Shown in pieces: positions 18,235-28,271 of a stretch of 64,000 bases of DNA. The notes beneath the pieces were generated by a model. The model was not told the origin of the DNA and ran no database searches. It saw only the letters and a program-made list of their open reading frames with translations. The DNA lies in the NCBI RefSeq assembly GCF_003710255.1, contig NZ_RHIB01000001.1, positions 372,001 to 436,000 of the forward strand, read 5' to 3'. Within the stretch, counting starts at the first letter, position 1. Each line of letters begins with the position of its first letter. A program made the translations under genes and the position numbers. The DNA comes from Alteribacter keqinensis (GTDB lineage: Bacteria > Bacillota > Bacilli > Bacillales > Salisediminibacteriaceae).

Positions 18235-19263
18235 ATGGACGTTTCACAGTTTGATTTTAACCTTCCGGACCGTTTGATCGCGCAAACGCCGTTAAGAGAC
18301 CGGACACAATCCCGTCTCCTTGTAATGAACAGAAAAATTGGTGAGATTGAGCACCGGACTTTTACTGATATGCTGAGTTACCTGCAGGAAGGAGATGCCC
18401 TGGTCATTAATAATACCCGTGTTATTCCGGCAAGGCTTCTGGGAATGAAGGAAGAAACAGGGGCAAAAATCGAAGTGTTATTGTTAACCGATAAAGGTGA
18501 GCACACGTGGGAAGCTCTTGTAAAGCCTGCGAAAAGACTCAAGGTGGGCACGAAGGTGAACTTTGGTGATGGTAAGCTGACTGGCACATGTGTGAAAGAA
18601 CTGCCGGAGGGACGCAGAGAAATTCAGTTTTCTTTTGATGGTATCTTCCACGAAATTCTGGACGAGCTTGGTCAGATGCCGCTCCCGCCTTATATTCAGA
18701 CTCAGCTTGATGAAAAAGATAGATATCAGACTGTTTATGCCAAACACCGTGGATCGGCAGCAGCACCTACTGCCGGGCTTCACTTTACAGAGGAATTGCT
18801 CGCTGAAGCGGTGAATAAAGGTATAACAATCGTCAACATCACCCTTCACGTGGGCCTTGGCACCTTCAGACCGGTTTCAGTGGACGATGTGAAGTCTCAT
18901 AAAATGCATGCGGAATTTTACCAGATGGATGAAGAAGCTGCCCGTAAGTTGAATGACGTAAGGCAGCAAGGAGGCCGTATCATCGCGGTAGGAACTACGT
19001 CAGCAAGGACCCTCGAGACCATTACCCGTGACCATGGGGGAGAGTTTGTTGCTTCTTCAGGATGGACGGATATCTTTATTTACCCTGGTTTTTCGTTTAA
19101 GGCACTCGATGGTCTTCTAACCAATTTTCACCTGCCAAAATCCACACTCGTCATGCTCGTAAGTGCTTTTGCAGGCCGTGAGAACGTATTGAAGGCATAC
19201 AACGAAGCGGTTGAAAAAGACTACCGGTTTTTCAGTTTCGGCGACGCCATGCTGTTGATTTAA
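18235..19263 (+). CDS. queA: S-adenosylmethionine:tRNA ribosyltransferase-isomerase
   Basis: QueA (342 residues) transfers the ribosyl part of SAM to preQ1 in tRNA, giving epoxyqueuosine at position 34 of GUN-anticodon tRNAs. Family signatures include [22 protein letters not shown] at the N-terminus, [33 protein letters not shown] and THVGLGTF-like [14 protein letters not shown]. Length is normal. It is followed after 25 bases by tgt, the preceding enzyme of the same pathway. Confidence 0.97.
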   Translation: MDVSQFDFNLPDRLIAQTPLRDRTQSRLLVMNRKIGEIEHRTFTDMLSYLQEGDALVINNTRVIPARLLGMKEETGAKIEVLLLTDKGEHTWEALVKPAKRLKVGTKVNFGDGKLTGTCVKELPEGRREIQFSFDGIFHEILDELGQMPLPPYIQTQLDEKDRYQTVYAKHRGSAAAPTAGLHFTEELLAEAVNKGITIVNITLHVGLGTFRPVSVDDVKSHKMHAEFYQMDEEAARKLNDVRQQGGRIIAVGTTSARTLETITRDHGGEFVASSGWTDIFIYPGFSFKALDGLLTNFHLPKSTLVMLVSAFAGRENVLKAYNEAVEKDYRFFSFGDAMLLI

Positions 19264-19270
19264 GGATTAA

Positions 19271-20428
<1,158 letters not shown>

Positions 20429-20507
20429 CTTACAGGGAGAGTTTCCCCGTTAAATGGTTAAAAACATGTTTATATTCAAACATTTTCGTATGTTTTACAT
20501 GTTTTCA

Positions 20508-20537
20508 TTGATTTTCACGTATAAAATTGTCTACAAT
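20508..20537 (+). promoter_or_regulatory. Putative sigma-A promoter of yajC
   Basis: TTGATT and TACAAT are separated by 18 bases, about 90 bases before yajC. Confidence 0.55.
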
Positions 20538-20629
20538 AGTACGGGAGAGTCAACAATCAGTAACAGAGGAAGATCTCTTATGAATGATCATATATACTGA
20601 TCGGGATTGATTTGAAAGGGGTGAAACTT

Positions 20630-20893
20630 ATGGATATGTTAGGTGCAATTGTACCATTACTACTTATGTTCGCGATCTTTTATTTTCTTTTGATCCGTCC
20701 GCAGCAAAAACGCCAGAAGAAGATTCAGCAGATGCATTCTTCTCTTGAAAAAGGTGATAAAATTATCACAATCGGCGGCTTGCACGGAACGATTGATGCT
20801 CTTGATGACGAACGCATCATCGTCGTTGTTGATAATGGAAGTAAACTTACGTTCGACCGCCAGGCCGTTCGTGACGTAACAAACAAAGACTAA
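20630..20893 (+). CDS. yajC: Preprotein translocase subunit YajC
   Basis: The 87-residue protein has one N-terminal membrane helix (about 4-23) followed by the cytosolic YajC domain: RPQQKRQKKIQQMHSSLEKGDKIITIGGLHGTI. It associates with SecDF to assist protein export. AAAGGGGTG precedes the ATG at 20630. The position after tgt is conserved in Bacillales. It has its own promoter and terminator. Confidence 0.95.
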   Translation: MDMLGAIVPLLLMFAIFYFLLIRPQQKRQKKIQQMHSSLEKGDKIITIGGLHGTIDALDDERIIVVVDNGSKLTFDRQAVRDVTNKD

Positions 20894-20894
20894 T

Positions 20895-20926
20895 TAAAAA
20901 ACCAGCTCCTTTTGGGGCTGGTTTTT
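20895..20926 (+). terminator. Intrinsic terminator after yajC
   Basis: AAACCAGCTCC pairs with GGGGCTGGTTT around TTTT and runs into TTTTTT. Confidence 0.9.
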
Positions 20927-20946
20927 TCGTTGCGAATTTTCATCGT

Positions 20947-21333
20947 CTATTCCCTAAAATTCCCTCCTATCAGATTGACCCCGAGAATCCCTCCCAACAC
21001 ACTGGCACCGGTGTAACCGGCGTGCATAAGGGACTGCTGCAAATCAAAGAGCTGGTTGTATCCCAGGAACTGAACGAGAAAAATGACGAGGGTGTACAGG
21101 ACAGCTGTAGCACCTCCAACTAGCCAGCCTTTTCGTTTTGCTTTCCCGCCGGCAATAAAACCGCCAATGAACACAGCAAGAAAGGAGAACAACACGAGAA
21201 ACCAGGCTACTGAACTTTCTTCCATTGAACTGAAGCGTAAAAATAGCGAAACGATAAAGCTCGCTGCGAGTACAAGGGTTAAAATGGCCAGGATACCGTA
21301 CAGGGCACTTGAGAATATTTGTCTTTGTTCCAT
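20947..21333 (-). CDS. TIGR04086-family membrane protein (YrzE-like)
   Basis: The 128-residue protein has four predicted membrane helices (about 10-32, 43-62, 70-90 and 105-122) and the glycine-rich stretch FIGGFIAGGKAKRKGWLVGG typical of TIGR04086. Function is unknown. The same gene sits near yajC in B. subtilis. AGGAGG lies before the ATG on the minus strand, and the gene points toward the yajC terminator, so the two are convergent. Confidence 0.8.
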   Translation of the reverse strand: MEQRQIFSSALYGILAILTLVLAASFIVSLFLRFSSMEESSVAWFLVLFSFLAVFIGGFIAGGKAKRKGWLVGGATAVLYTLVIFLVQFLGYNQLFDLQQSLMHAGYTGASVLGGILGVNLIGGNFRE

Positions 21334-21472
21334 AAACTCATACCTCCTCTTATAGTTGCGTTTAGTAAATTCTATTCAACTTGTACAAATTTAGACGAGC
21401 AATTTACGTGAGTAAACATGATTGTCCATGCAGGTTCATAGAATGAACTGAAAAGAGGGAGGGGCTGTCTGA

Positions 21473-22759
21473 ATGGATCTCATTCTCACGTTTGTTATCT
21501 TTGTGATCAGCTACGTGTTTATTATCAGTGAGAAATATAACAGAGCACTCGTAGCCTGTCTTGGGGGCGTGGCTATGCTGTTTGCCGGTGTGCTCGATTT
21601 AAATACTGCGTTTATGGAACATATTGACTGGCATACGATTGTTCTTTTACTGTCAATGATGATACTTGTATCGATTACAAGTCAGAGTGGTTTTTTTGAG
21701 TACGTGGCGATATCTCTGGCTAGGATTGTGAAAGGCCGTCCTTTACCATTGTTAATAATGGTCTCTACGTTAACCGCGGTTGGTTCTGCATTCTTAAATA
21801 ACGTTACAACAGTTCTGCTCGTTGTCCCCATCGTTTTCACACTTACTAAATTACTTAAAATATCTGCAATTCCATACTTACTGGCTACGATTTTAGCTTC
21901 AAATATTGGAGGTACTGCAACGCTCATTGGTGATCCTCCAAACCTGATGATTGGTCAGGCTGTTGAACACTTAACGTTTAATGCTTTTCTTATTCACCTC
22001 GGACCGGTCGTTTTGTTTATTTTTATCGTGATCATGTGCTGGGTAACTTTTCTTTACCGCGGGCAGCTTCATGTGTCATTGGAAGAACGAAAAGCCCTCA
22101 TGGCTCTCAGACCGGCCGATTTTTTACGGCATAGAAGGCTTCTTGTGAAATCCGTATTTGTTTTGTCTGTAACAACACTTGGTTTTTTACTGCAGCCCCT
22201 AATGTCTGTGGAATTAACCAGTGTAGCCATGGCGGGAGCTCTTCTGCTGATGTTTTTGACACATGATGAGCAGCAGACAGAAGAGGTGTTTCAGTCCATT
22301 GAATGGGTAACGCTGTTTTTCTTTGTCGGGTTATTCATGCTTGTGGGCGGACTGAAAGAGGTGGGGATCATTGACCAGATTGCAAGTTCAATTATTCATT
22401 ATACAGACGGGGACCTTCCAAAAACGGCTATGCTTATTTTGTGGGTATCAGGTTTATTGTCCGGGTTCGTAGATAATATCCCGTTCGTTGCGGCCATGAT
22501 CCCTGTTATTCTTGAATTTCAGGAATATGGTATGACCAACCTTGATCCTCTTTGGTGGGCGCTGGCACTTGGGGCATGTCTTGGGGGGAACGGCACGCTG
22601 ATCGGTGCTAGTTCAAACGTAATTGTCGCGGGAATGGCGGTCAGGGCGAAGCAGCCGTTCACCTACATTGATTTTCTGAAAATAGGTGCACCTGCTGCAA
22701 TTGTGTCCTTTGTGATTTCGAGTATCTATATTTACTTCAGGTATCTTATTTATCTGTAG
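21473..22759 (+). CDS. ArsB/NhaD ion-transporter-superfamily permease
   Basis: The 428-residue protein is almost entirely membrane helices. Two related halves carry the superfamily repeat: SNIGGTATLIGDPPNLMIG in the first and GNGTLIGASSNVIVAGMA in the second, each preceded by an asparagine-rich segment (FLNNVTTVLL and FVDNIPFVAAMIP). Members export arsenite or exchange Na+/H+, or carry dicarboxylates. The sequence does not say which; no ars genes are nearby. GAGGGAGG precedes the ATG. It is inserted between yrzE-like and yrbG-like genes relative to the B. subtilis order I remember. Confidence 0.85.
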   Translation: MDLILTFVIFVISYVFIISEKYNRALVACLGGVAMLFAGVLDLNTAFMEHIDWHTIVLLLSMMILVSITSQSGFFEYVAISLARIVKGRPLPLLIMVSTLTAVGSAFLNNVTTVLLVVPIVFTLTKLLKISAIPYLLATILASNIGGTATLIGDPPNLMIGQAVEHLTFNAFLIHLGPVVLFIFIVIMCWVTFLYRGQLHVSLEERKALMALRPADFLRHRRLLVKSVFVLSVTTLGFLLQPLMSVELTSVAMAGALLLMFLTHDEQQTEEVFQSIEWVTLFFFVGLFMLVGGLKEVGIIDQIASSIIHYTDGDLPKTAMLILWVSGLLSGFVDNIPFVAAMIPVILEFQEYGMTNLDPLWWALALGACLGGNGTLIGASSNVIVAGMAVRAKQPFTYIDFLKIGAPAAIVSFVISSIYIYFRYLIYL

Positions 22760-22865
22760 AAATTATCAGAAGAAGGTGTCTTAAAACGATAAAGTAAATT
22801 GGCAATGGCTGCTCACGATGCTCGTACGGCTGTAAAAAAACTACTCCTGCAGGCTTTTAAAAGAG

Positions 22866-22929
22866 CGAAGCAGTTTGATTCATTGCTTCGAGGTTGATCC
22901 AAAGGTAAAAAACGACCTTAGGTCAACCT
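22866..22929. other. Two hairpins in the spacer before the DUF421 gene
   Basis: The first hairpin is CGAAGCA/TGCTTCG (22866-22890). The second is AGGTTGA/TCAACCT with an inner AAGGT/ACCTT stem (22891-22929). No T-run follows, so these are structured spacer or repeat remnants rather than clear terminators. Confidence 0.5.
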
Positions 22930-23024
22930 ATTCGTTTTGTTCTTCCAACTATTACAATGTACACAATCGTGAGCTTCGGTGAAACTAAGGCTGAATGAAG
23001 TTCGTTTAGCGAGGAGCGGGAGTT

Positions 23025-23678
23025 GTGGATATTGGAACGATTGCAGCCAGGACGATCGTCATTTATTTTGTCATCCTTCTCGTTTTACGAATGATGGGAA
23101 AACGTGAGATCGGCCAGCTTTCAATAGTTGATTTTGTCGTATCGATCATGATTGCGGAATTAGCCGTTGTATCCATCGAAAACACAACGGTACCTATGGT
23201 GGAGCAGGTGCTTCCCATGGTTGTTCTGCTGGTCATTCAAGTAAGTTTGGCCTATATATCACTGAAAAGTGAGCGGTTGCGTAAATTGATTGACGGTAAG
23301 CCCTCTTTGCTCATTAGCCGGGGGGAAATTGATGAAAAAGAGATGAAAAAACAACGGTACAATTTCGATGATCTTTTAACTCAGCTGAGGCAGAACGATG
23401 TCCAATCACCTGCTGATGTGGAATTCGCCATTTTGGAACCATCAGGGGACCTGTCCATAATAAAAAAGAAGGAAAATGAAGAGAAAAAAGAGGTGCAACT
23501 GCCCCTTCCTCTGATTCTGGACGGAAAGGTGCAGCAGGCCCATCTTGAAAAAATGGGGAAGACGCCCCTTTGGCTGAGACAGGAACTGAGAAAGCTCGGT
23601 TACAGGGACGTGAAGAAAATATCCTATTGTATTATGACCGACAATCAAACGTTTTATATTGACGAAAAAAACTTCTAA
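23025..23678 (+). CDS. DUF421 membrane protein (YetF/YrbG family)
   Basis: The 217-residue protein has three N-terminal membrane helices (about 7-24, 35-55 and 60-78) and then the cytosolic DUF421 domain with LLVLRMMGKREIGQLSIVDFVV, GKPSLLISRGEI and YNFDDLLTQLR. Family members such as YetF affect spore germination or the membrane in Bacillus; the biochemical role is uncertain. The GTG start has GAGGAG upstream. Its place just before spoVB matches yrbG of B. subtilis. Confidence 0.85.
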   Translation: MDIGTIAARTIVIYFVILLVLRMMGKREIGQLSIVDFVVSIMIAELAVVSIENTTVPMVEQVLPMVVLLVIQVSLAYISLKSERLRKLIDGKPSLLISRGEIDEKEMKKQRYNFDDLLTQLRQNDVQSPADVEFAILEPSGDLSIIKKKENEEKKEVQLPLPLILDGKVQQAHLEKMGKTPLWLRQELRKLGYRDVKKISYCIMTDNQTFYIDEKNF

Positions 23679-23722
23679 GATGCCTGTTTAAGGTTGTTGG
23701 TCCTTAAACAGGCATCTTGTTG
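23677..23722 (+). terminator. Terminator overlapping the end of the DUF421 gene
   Basis: A perfect 17-bp stem starts within the TAA stop, with an 8-base loop. It is followed by GTTGTG rather than a long T-run. The stem is unusually long and perfect. Confidence 0.65.
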
Positions 23723-24115
23723 TGTGTTGGGAAATGGCAGGGCTTATCTGGTTTGAAAATAGCAACAATTTATACGAAAAGATCTGTTAAACTCAGGTGT
23801 AGATTTACACTCACCGCACGCCCTCTTCGCAGGGGCGCCGGTGAGTCTCCAGGAGCTTTAAGACTGCTTCTTTCTGTACCAGAAACACTGTGCAGATATG
23901 TGCGTCGAAGCAACTCGCAGCTTATTCGTGGTGTAACCCCTCATCGCTCCCTCAGGAGTGTCGTACATTCGCTGCAATCAATTTTATTAATAAACCAACA
24001 ATATTCTTTAACACCGCCATAAGTAAAGAGCCTGATTTTAAAACTTCCAGGATGAATGTTGGGAATTCAAGACCGCTTCTCATAAACCGCAAACGTCCCT
24101 GATAACATTTGAGCA
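23723..24115. repeat. Repeat-bearing spacer before spoVB
   Basis: No credible gene is seen. A hairpin at 23809-23846 pairs ACTCACCG with CGGTGAGT and, inside, CGCCC with GGGCG. At about 23950-23985 the sequence AGGAGTGTCGTACATTCGCT followed by GCAATCAA is the reverse complement of a motif at 53628-53660, so this is another degenerate dispersed repeat. Confidence 0.6.
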
Positions 24116-25666
24116 CTAGAAGAACCGTCCAATTACCGGAAGGCGTCTTGCTTCTTCTTTTTTGATTAACTTAAACAAGAAGAGCAGCACTGTGTAGGTG
24201 ATCGTTGTAAGCCCGATCTGACCCAGAGTCTGCCACAAAAGACTGCTTTCTATTGTGACATACTTAAGTGAAGCATATGCAACGGCTCCTGACATGATAA
24301 TGATCAGCAGTACTTTACCGAACTCCCGCAAATTTACCGTGAAGCTGATTGTCTTTGCCAGAGTGGCAAAATGAAGCAGAGTAACGAGTATAAAGCCTGT
24401 AACAATCGCAAGGGCTGCTCCCATGATACCGAGCTCAGGTCTTGAGGCCAGAACAAAAATCGCAACTATTTTCACTACAGCACCAACGAGGCTGTTAAAC
24501 ATAGCAGCTTTAGCTAAATTGAGGGCCTGCAGAGCTGCCTGAAGAGGGCCCTGAAAGTATAAAAAGATACTGAAAGGGGCCATGATTACGACATATGCTG
24601 CTACTTCAGGGGCGTTGTACATAAGTGTCATCACCGGTTCTGCGAACATATATAAGATTACGGCAGCACCGCCACCCGATACAAGTGCCAGGCGCAAGGC
24701 CTGGCCGAGCCGGTGGTGAATAATGCCGTATTGCTTCTGGGACGCAGCTTCGCTTATTGCTGGTACGAGAGAAACACTTAACGAATAGGTAATAAATGTC
24801 GGGAGAAGCAGAAGCGGAATAACAAACCCAGCCAGTTCGCCGTACTGAGCAGTTGCAACGGCAGTCGCAACACCGGCAATCGCAAGGCTCTGGGCTACTA
24901 CGATTGGCTCGAAAAACAGACTCACAGAGCCGATTAGGCGGCTGCCCGTTGTAGGTAAAGCAATCGCCATAAGATTGTTGAAAGTTGTTTTGGAGCCTTT
25001 GACATAGTCAAAAAACTGCTTACGGACTTTGAATTTCTTTCTTCTTTTAAACTGGTAAATCATATACAGAAGAGAGACAAGTTCTCCGATTACGACTGAA
25101 ATCATGGCACCTGCTGCAGCGTATTCAATTCCATAAGGTAAAAGAGCCGTAGTAAATGTAGCTACAAGGGTAATGCGGACAACCTGTTCAATGACCTGTG
25201 AGTAGGCTGTCGGCTTCATATTCTGAAGCCCTTGGAAATACCCGCGAAGAACTGAAGACAGTGCCACGATCGGCACAATTGGTGAAATGGCAACAAGAGG
25301 ATAAAATGCCCGTGAATCCGTGAGCAGCGTCTCAGAAATAAGAGGAGCACCTACAATCATGGCTGTCGTAAAAATCACGCTCAGCACAGCTGTTACCGCA
25401 ATGGAGACAACGAGAATCCGTTTGATTCTCGTCCTGTCCCCATTGGCATCTGCTTCGGCTACGAGCTTTGAAATCGCAACGGGAAGCCCTAGCTGGGTGA
25501 GTGTTATGATGAGCAGGAGGGTAGGTACCGCCATCATGTAAAGACCGACGCCTTCTGCCCCCATGATCCGTGCTACAACAATCTTATTTACAAATCCCAG
25601 TATTCGTGTAATCAACCCTGCCATGATGAGGATGAATGCCCCTTTTAGAAACGACTGTTTAGTCAT
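24116..25666 (-). CDS. spoVB: Stage V sporulation protein B, MurJ/MATE-fold flippase family
   Basis: The 516-residue protein has about 14 membrane helices of the MOP superfamily, with FLKGAFILIMAGLITRILGFVNKI at the N-terminus, the usual opening of SpoVB/polysaccharide flippases. SpoVB is needed for spore cortex synthesis, probably by moving lipid-linked precursors. The reading frame extends 11 codons further up, but the ATG at 25666 preceded by GCAGGGG fits better. The location next to yrbG and the comN-secDF genes matches B. subtilis, which favours SpoVB over paralogues such as YtgP or YkvU. Confidence 0.88.
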   Translation of the reverse strand: MTKQSFLKGAFILIMAGLITRILGFVNKIVVARIMGAEGVGLYMMAVPTLLLIITLTQLGLPVAISKLVAEADANGDRTRIKRILVVSIAVTAVLSVIFTTAMIVGAPLISETLLTDSRAFYPLVAISPIVPIVALSSVLRGYFQGLQNMKPTAYSQVIEQVVRITLVATFTTALLPYGIEYAAAGAMISVVIGELVSLLYMIYQFKRRKKFKVRKQFFDYVKGSKTTFNNLMAIALPTTGSRLIGSVSLFFEPIVVAQSLAIAGVATAVATAQYGELAGFVIPLLLLPTFITYSLSVSLVPAISEAASQKQYGIIHHRLGQALRLALVSGGGAAVILYMFAEPVMTLMYNAPEVAAYVVIMAPFSIFLYFQGPLQAALQALNLAKAAMFNSLVGAVVKIVAIFVLASRPELGIMGAALAIVTGFILVTLLHFATLAKTISFTVNLREFGKVLLIIIMSGAVAYASLKYVTIESSLLWQTLGQIGLTTITYTVLLFLFKLIKKEEARRLPVIGRFF

Positions 25667-25973
25667 GAAAAGCCCCTGCCTTTTTGTTTGGTTAACCACT
25701 GAGGTATAATTCTGCGATCCCGAAGTCTCTGATCCTGAGAGAAGTGGTTATGGTAAAAGCCATCACGTGTTGTAAGCCTTCAGATTGTTGGAAAAATTCA
25801 CGTGAGGATGTAGATTTTTTCCTTAAAGATGTATATGCTGAATAGGGGGCCAGGCATGACAACTTGTCTGCATCGTCAAAGGTATTAAGAGTACATATAT
25901 AAGCTATTGAAAAAGATCGGTGTAGTCAGTAAATTAATAAAATACACCGTTTAATTTAAAGGAGCGACAGTCA

Positions 25974-26465
25974 TTGAAAGAGAGATTGACAGATTTTTTT
26001 GTAGAGAACTTTTCATTTTTAACCCCGGAGCTTCTTGTTGTGCTCGTTTCGGCAATGCCGATTCTTGAACTGAGAGGCGGTATTCCTTTAGCTGCATTGG
26101 GCTTCGGAATGCCATGGTACGAAGCATTTATGTATGCCATTATAGGAAATTTATTACCAATTCTTCCGATTCTGATTTTGTTCCGCCCCATCAGTCAGTT
26201 CCTTATGCGTGTACCGGTTTACAAACGTTTTTACGACTGGCTTTATAAACGGACAATGAAGAAAAGCGACAAGGTTGAAAAGTATGGAGCCGTGGGACTC
26301 ATATTGTTTACTGCTGTACCTCTTCCAACCACAGGGGCTTATTCTGCCTGTTTAGCAGCGATTCTGTTCTTTATCCCTACGCGTCTGGCGTTTATTGCTA
26401 TTGGTTCGGGAGTTCTTATTGCCGCAGTAGGAGTAACAGCTTTTACATACGGTTTATTCGGTTAA
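25974..26465 (+). CDS. COG2426 small multidrug-export-like membrane protein
   Basis: The 163-residue protein has about four membrane helices and the family sequence VSAMPILELRGGIPLAALGFGMPW followed by VPLPTTGAYSACLAAILF, which are internal DedA-like repeats. The Pfam name is putative small multi-drug export protein, but function is not proven. It starts at TTG with AAAGGAG upstream. comN follows after 22 bases, so they may form an operon. The 300-base spacer before it, up to spoVB, shows no gene. Confidence 0.8.
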   Translation: MKERLTDFFVENFSFLTPELLVVLVSAMPILELRGGIPLAALGFGMPWYEAFMYAIIGNLLPILPILILFRPISQFLMRVPVYKRFYDWLYKRTMKKSDKVEKYGAVGLILFTAVPLPTTGAYSACLAAILFFIPTRLAFIAIGSGVLIAAVGVTAFTYGLFG

Positions 26466-26487
26466 CATACGGAGAGGAGAGGAGAAC

Positions 26488-26820
26488 ATGAGTAAAAATT
26501 TCGATGAATGGAAAGATGAACTGATGCCTGCCCTTGAAAGTAAAGCCGAAGAATGGCAGTTTCTCGGTTATGAAAAAGTGACAGTGGAAGATGTTTGGCA
26601 GTGTGTCACGGTAAAATGGCAGAAGGACATTAAAAGAGGAGATCTGGAGGAACCTTTTCGTGTACACAGACTTATCGGTGATGTGTTCAGCCTTAAATCT
26701 TCGGAGTATATGAATTTTCTCACCATCGAAGCGTATAAGGCGCCAAACTACTTCGAAAAGGAAGCTGAAGGAGCTTTCAGTCTCGATGATTTCAACGTGG
26801 AAGACTTCTCAAAAAAGTAA
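26488..26820 (+). CDS. comN: ComN-like post-transcriptional regulator
   Basis: The 110-residue acidic protein contains the family segment EWKDELMPALESKAEEWQFLGYEKVTVEDVWQCV, seen in the Post_transc_reg family (B. subtilis ComN/YrzD). ComN is reported to act on comE mRNA localisation and competence. It lies just before secD, as yrzD does in B. subtilis. GGAGAGGAG precedes the ATG. The name rests on similarity and synteny recalled from memory. Confidence 0.78.
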   Translation: MSKNFDEWKDELMPALESKAEEWQFLGYEKVTVEDVWQCVTVKWQKDIKRGDLEEPFRVHRLIGDVFSLKSSEYMNFLTIEAYKAPNYFEKEAEGAFSLDDFNVEDFSKK

Positions 26821-26827
26821 GATGAGA

Positions 26828-26857
26828 TTGACATTGAATTTTTAAAATCGCTATAAT
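26828..26857 (+). promoter_or_regulatory. Sigma-A promoter of secD-secF
   Basis: A consensus TTGACA and a consensus TATAAT are separated by 18 bases, starting eight bases after the comN stop. secD begins about 95 bases downstream. Confidence 0.8.
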
Positions 26858-26957
26858 GAAAATATTGGATTTTCAACAGGACCATACCAACCGTTGAACG
26901 AACGGGAAGTGCCGGTCTCGTTCAGTCAGCTTCTGAGCTTAAGGAGGACAAGCAGGC

Positions 26958-28271
26958 ATGAAAAAGAAAAGGGGCGTCAAGAAGTGGCGGATTGCACTGT
27001 TTTTTGCAATTGTTGCAGCATTGGCGGGGTTGATTGCTGCAAACGTCATGGATCACGCAGATGATATTAAACTGGGCCTTGACCTGCAAGGCGGATTTGA
27101 AGTGCTTTATGAAGTCACACCGATCAGTGACAATCAGGAAATAGACAGGGAACTTTTGACCGATACGGTGAGTGCGATTAATGCCCGTATCGACGTGCTT
27201 GGGGTATCCGAGCCGAATGTGAGTATTGAAGGAGACGACCGGATCCGGGTGCAGCTTGCCGGTGTAACAGACCAACAGGCAGCGAGGGAACTTCTATCTA
27301 CAGAAGCAAGACTGTCCTTTCGTGATGTTAACGATAATCTGATGCTCGATGGATCGGATCTCGTGGAAGGTGGAGCCCGGCAGAGCTTCCATCAGGACAC
27401 AAACCGACCGATTGTTACAGTTACAATTCAGGATGCCAACCTGTTTGGGGATGTAACGAGAGAAATCATGGAAATGAGGCCTGATAACCAAATGGCGATC
27501 TGGCTGGACTATGATGAGGAAGATTCCTTTGATGAAGAGATCATGAAGGAAGACTCGAAAATTATCTCGGCACCCAATGTTGATGAAGTACTCAGAACAA
27601 CAGATATTATGATTACAGGAGACTTCACTATTGAAGAAGCGCAAAACCTCGCAGGGATTTTAAACGCGGGAGCGCTTCCTGTAGAGCTTGAAGAAATTTA
27701 TTCAAACTCTGTAGGTGCCTCACTGGGTGAACGGGCGATGGATTTAGCCATCACTGCAGGCTTCATCGGAATAGCACTGATTTTTGCCTACATGCTTCTT
27801 TACTATCGCTTTATGGGAATCATCGCGGTGATTACGTTGACCGTATACATTTACTTTGTATTAGTCGTGTTCAACTGGATGAATGCGGTACTTACACTTC
27901 CTGGTATTGCAGCCTTGATTCTAGGTGTAGGTATGGCTGTTGATGCAAATATCATTACCTATGAACGGATTAAAGACGAACTGCGCTCCGGGAAGTCGAC
28001 GATGAGTGCGTTTAAAGCAGGAAGCCGCAGATCATTATCGACGATACTCGATGCGAACATTACAACCATTCTTGCAGCCGGGGTTCTGTTTTATTTCGGT
28101 ACAAGTGCCGTTCAAGGTTTCGCAGTTATGCTTATAACAAGTATCCTGGTAAGTTTTATTACTGCCGTTTACGGATCAAGACTCCTGCTCGGTTTATGGG
28201 TGAACAGCCGTATTCTTAATAAGAAGCCAAAGCTGTTCGGTGTAAAGGAGAGTGAAATCAGTGAACTTTGA
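26958..28271 (+). CDS. secD: Protein translocase subunit SecD
   Basis: SecD (437 residues) forms with SecF the proton-driven unit that helps pull secreted proteins across the membrane. It has one N-terminal helix, the periplasmic-type P1 domain with LGLDLQGGFEVLYEV and DRIRVQLAGV, then five C-terminal helices with GVGMAVDANIITYERIKDELRSGKS. AAGGAGGAC precedes the ATG. In B. subtilis SecD and SecF are one 737-residue protein; here secD ends at a TGA and secF continues in another frame. Confidence 0.95.
   Translation: MKKKRGVKKWRIALFFAIVAALAGLIAANVMDHADDIKLGLDLQGGFEVLYEVTPISDNQEIDRELLTDTVSAINARIDVLGVSEPNVSIEGDDRIRVQLAGVTDQQAARELLSTEARLSFRDVNDNLMLDGSDLVEGGARQSFHQDTNRPIVTVTIQDANLFGDVTREIMEMRPDNQMAIWLDYDEEDSFDEEIMKEDSKIISAPNVDEVLRTTDIMITGDFTIEEAQNLAGILNAGALPVELEEIYSNSVGASLGERAMDLAITAGFIGIALIFAYMLLYYRFMGIIAVITLTVYIYFVLVVFNWMNAVLTLPGIAALILGVGMAVDANIITYERIKDELRSGKSTMSAFKAGSRRSLSTILDANITTILAAGVLFYFGTSAVQGFAVMLITSILVSFITAVYGSRLLLGLWVNSRILNKKPKLFGVKESEISEL

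Noticed and set aside
23717-24022. A 101-codon open frame before spoVB
   Set aside because: It reads through a hairpin and degenerate repeat, with no family similarity I can see.
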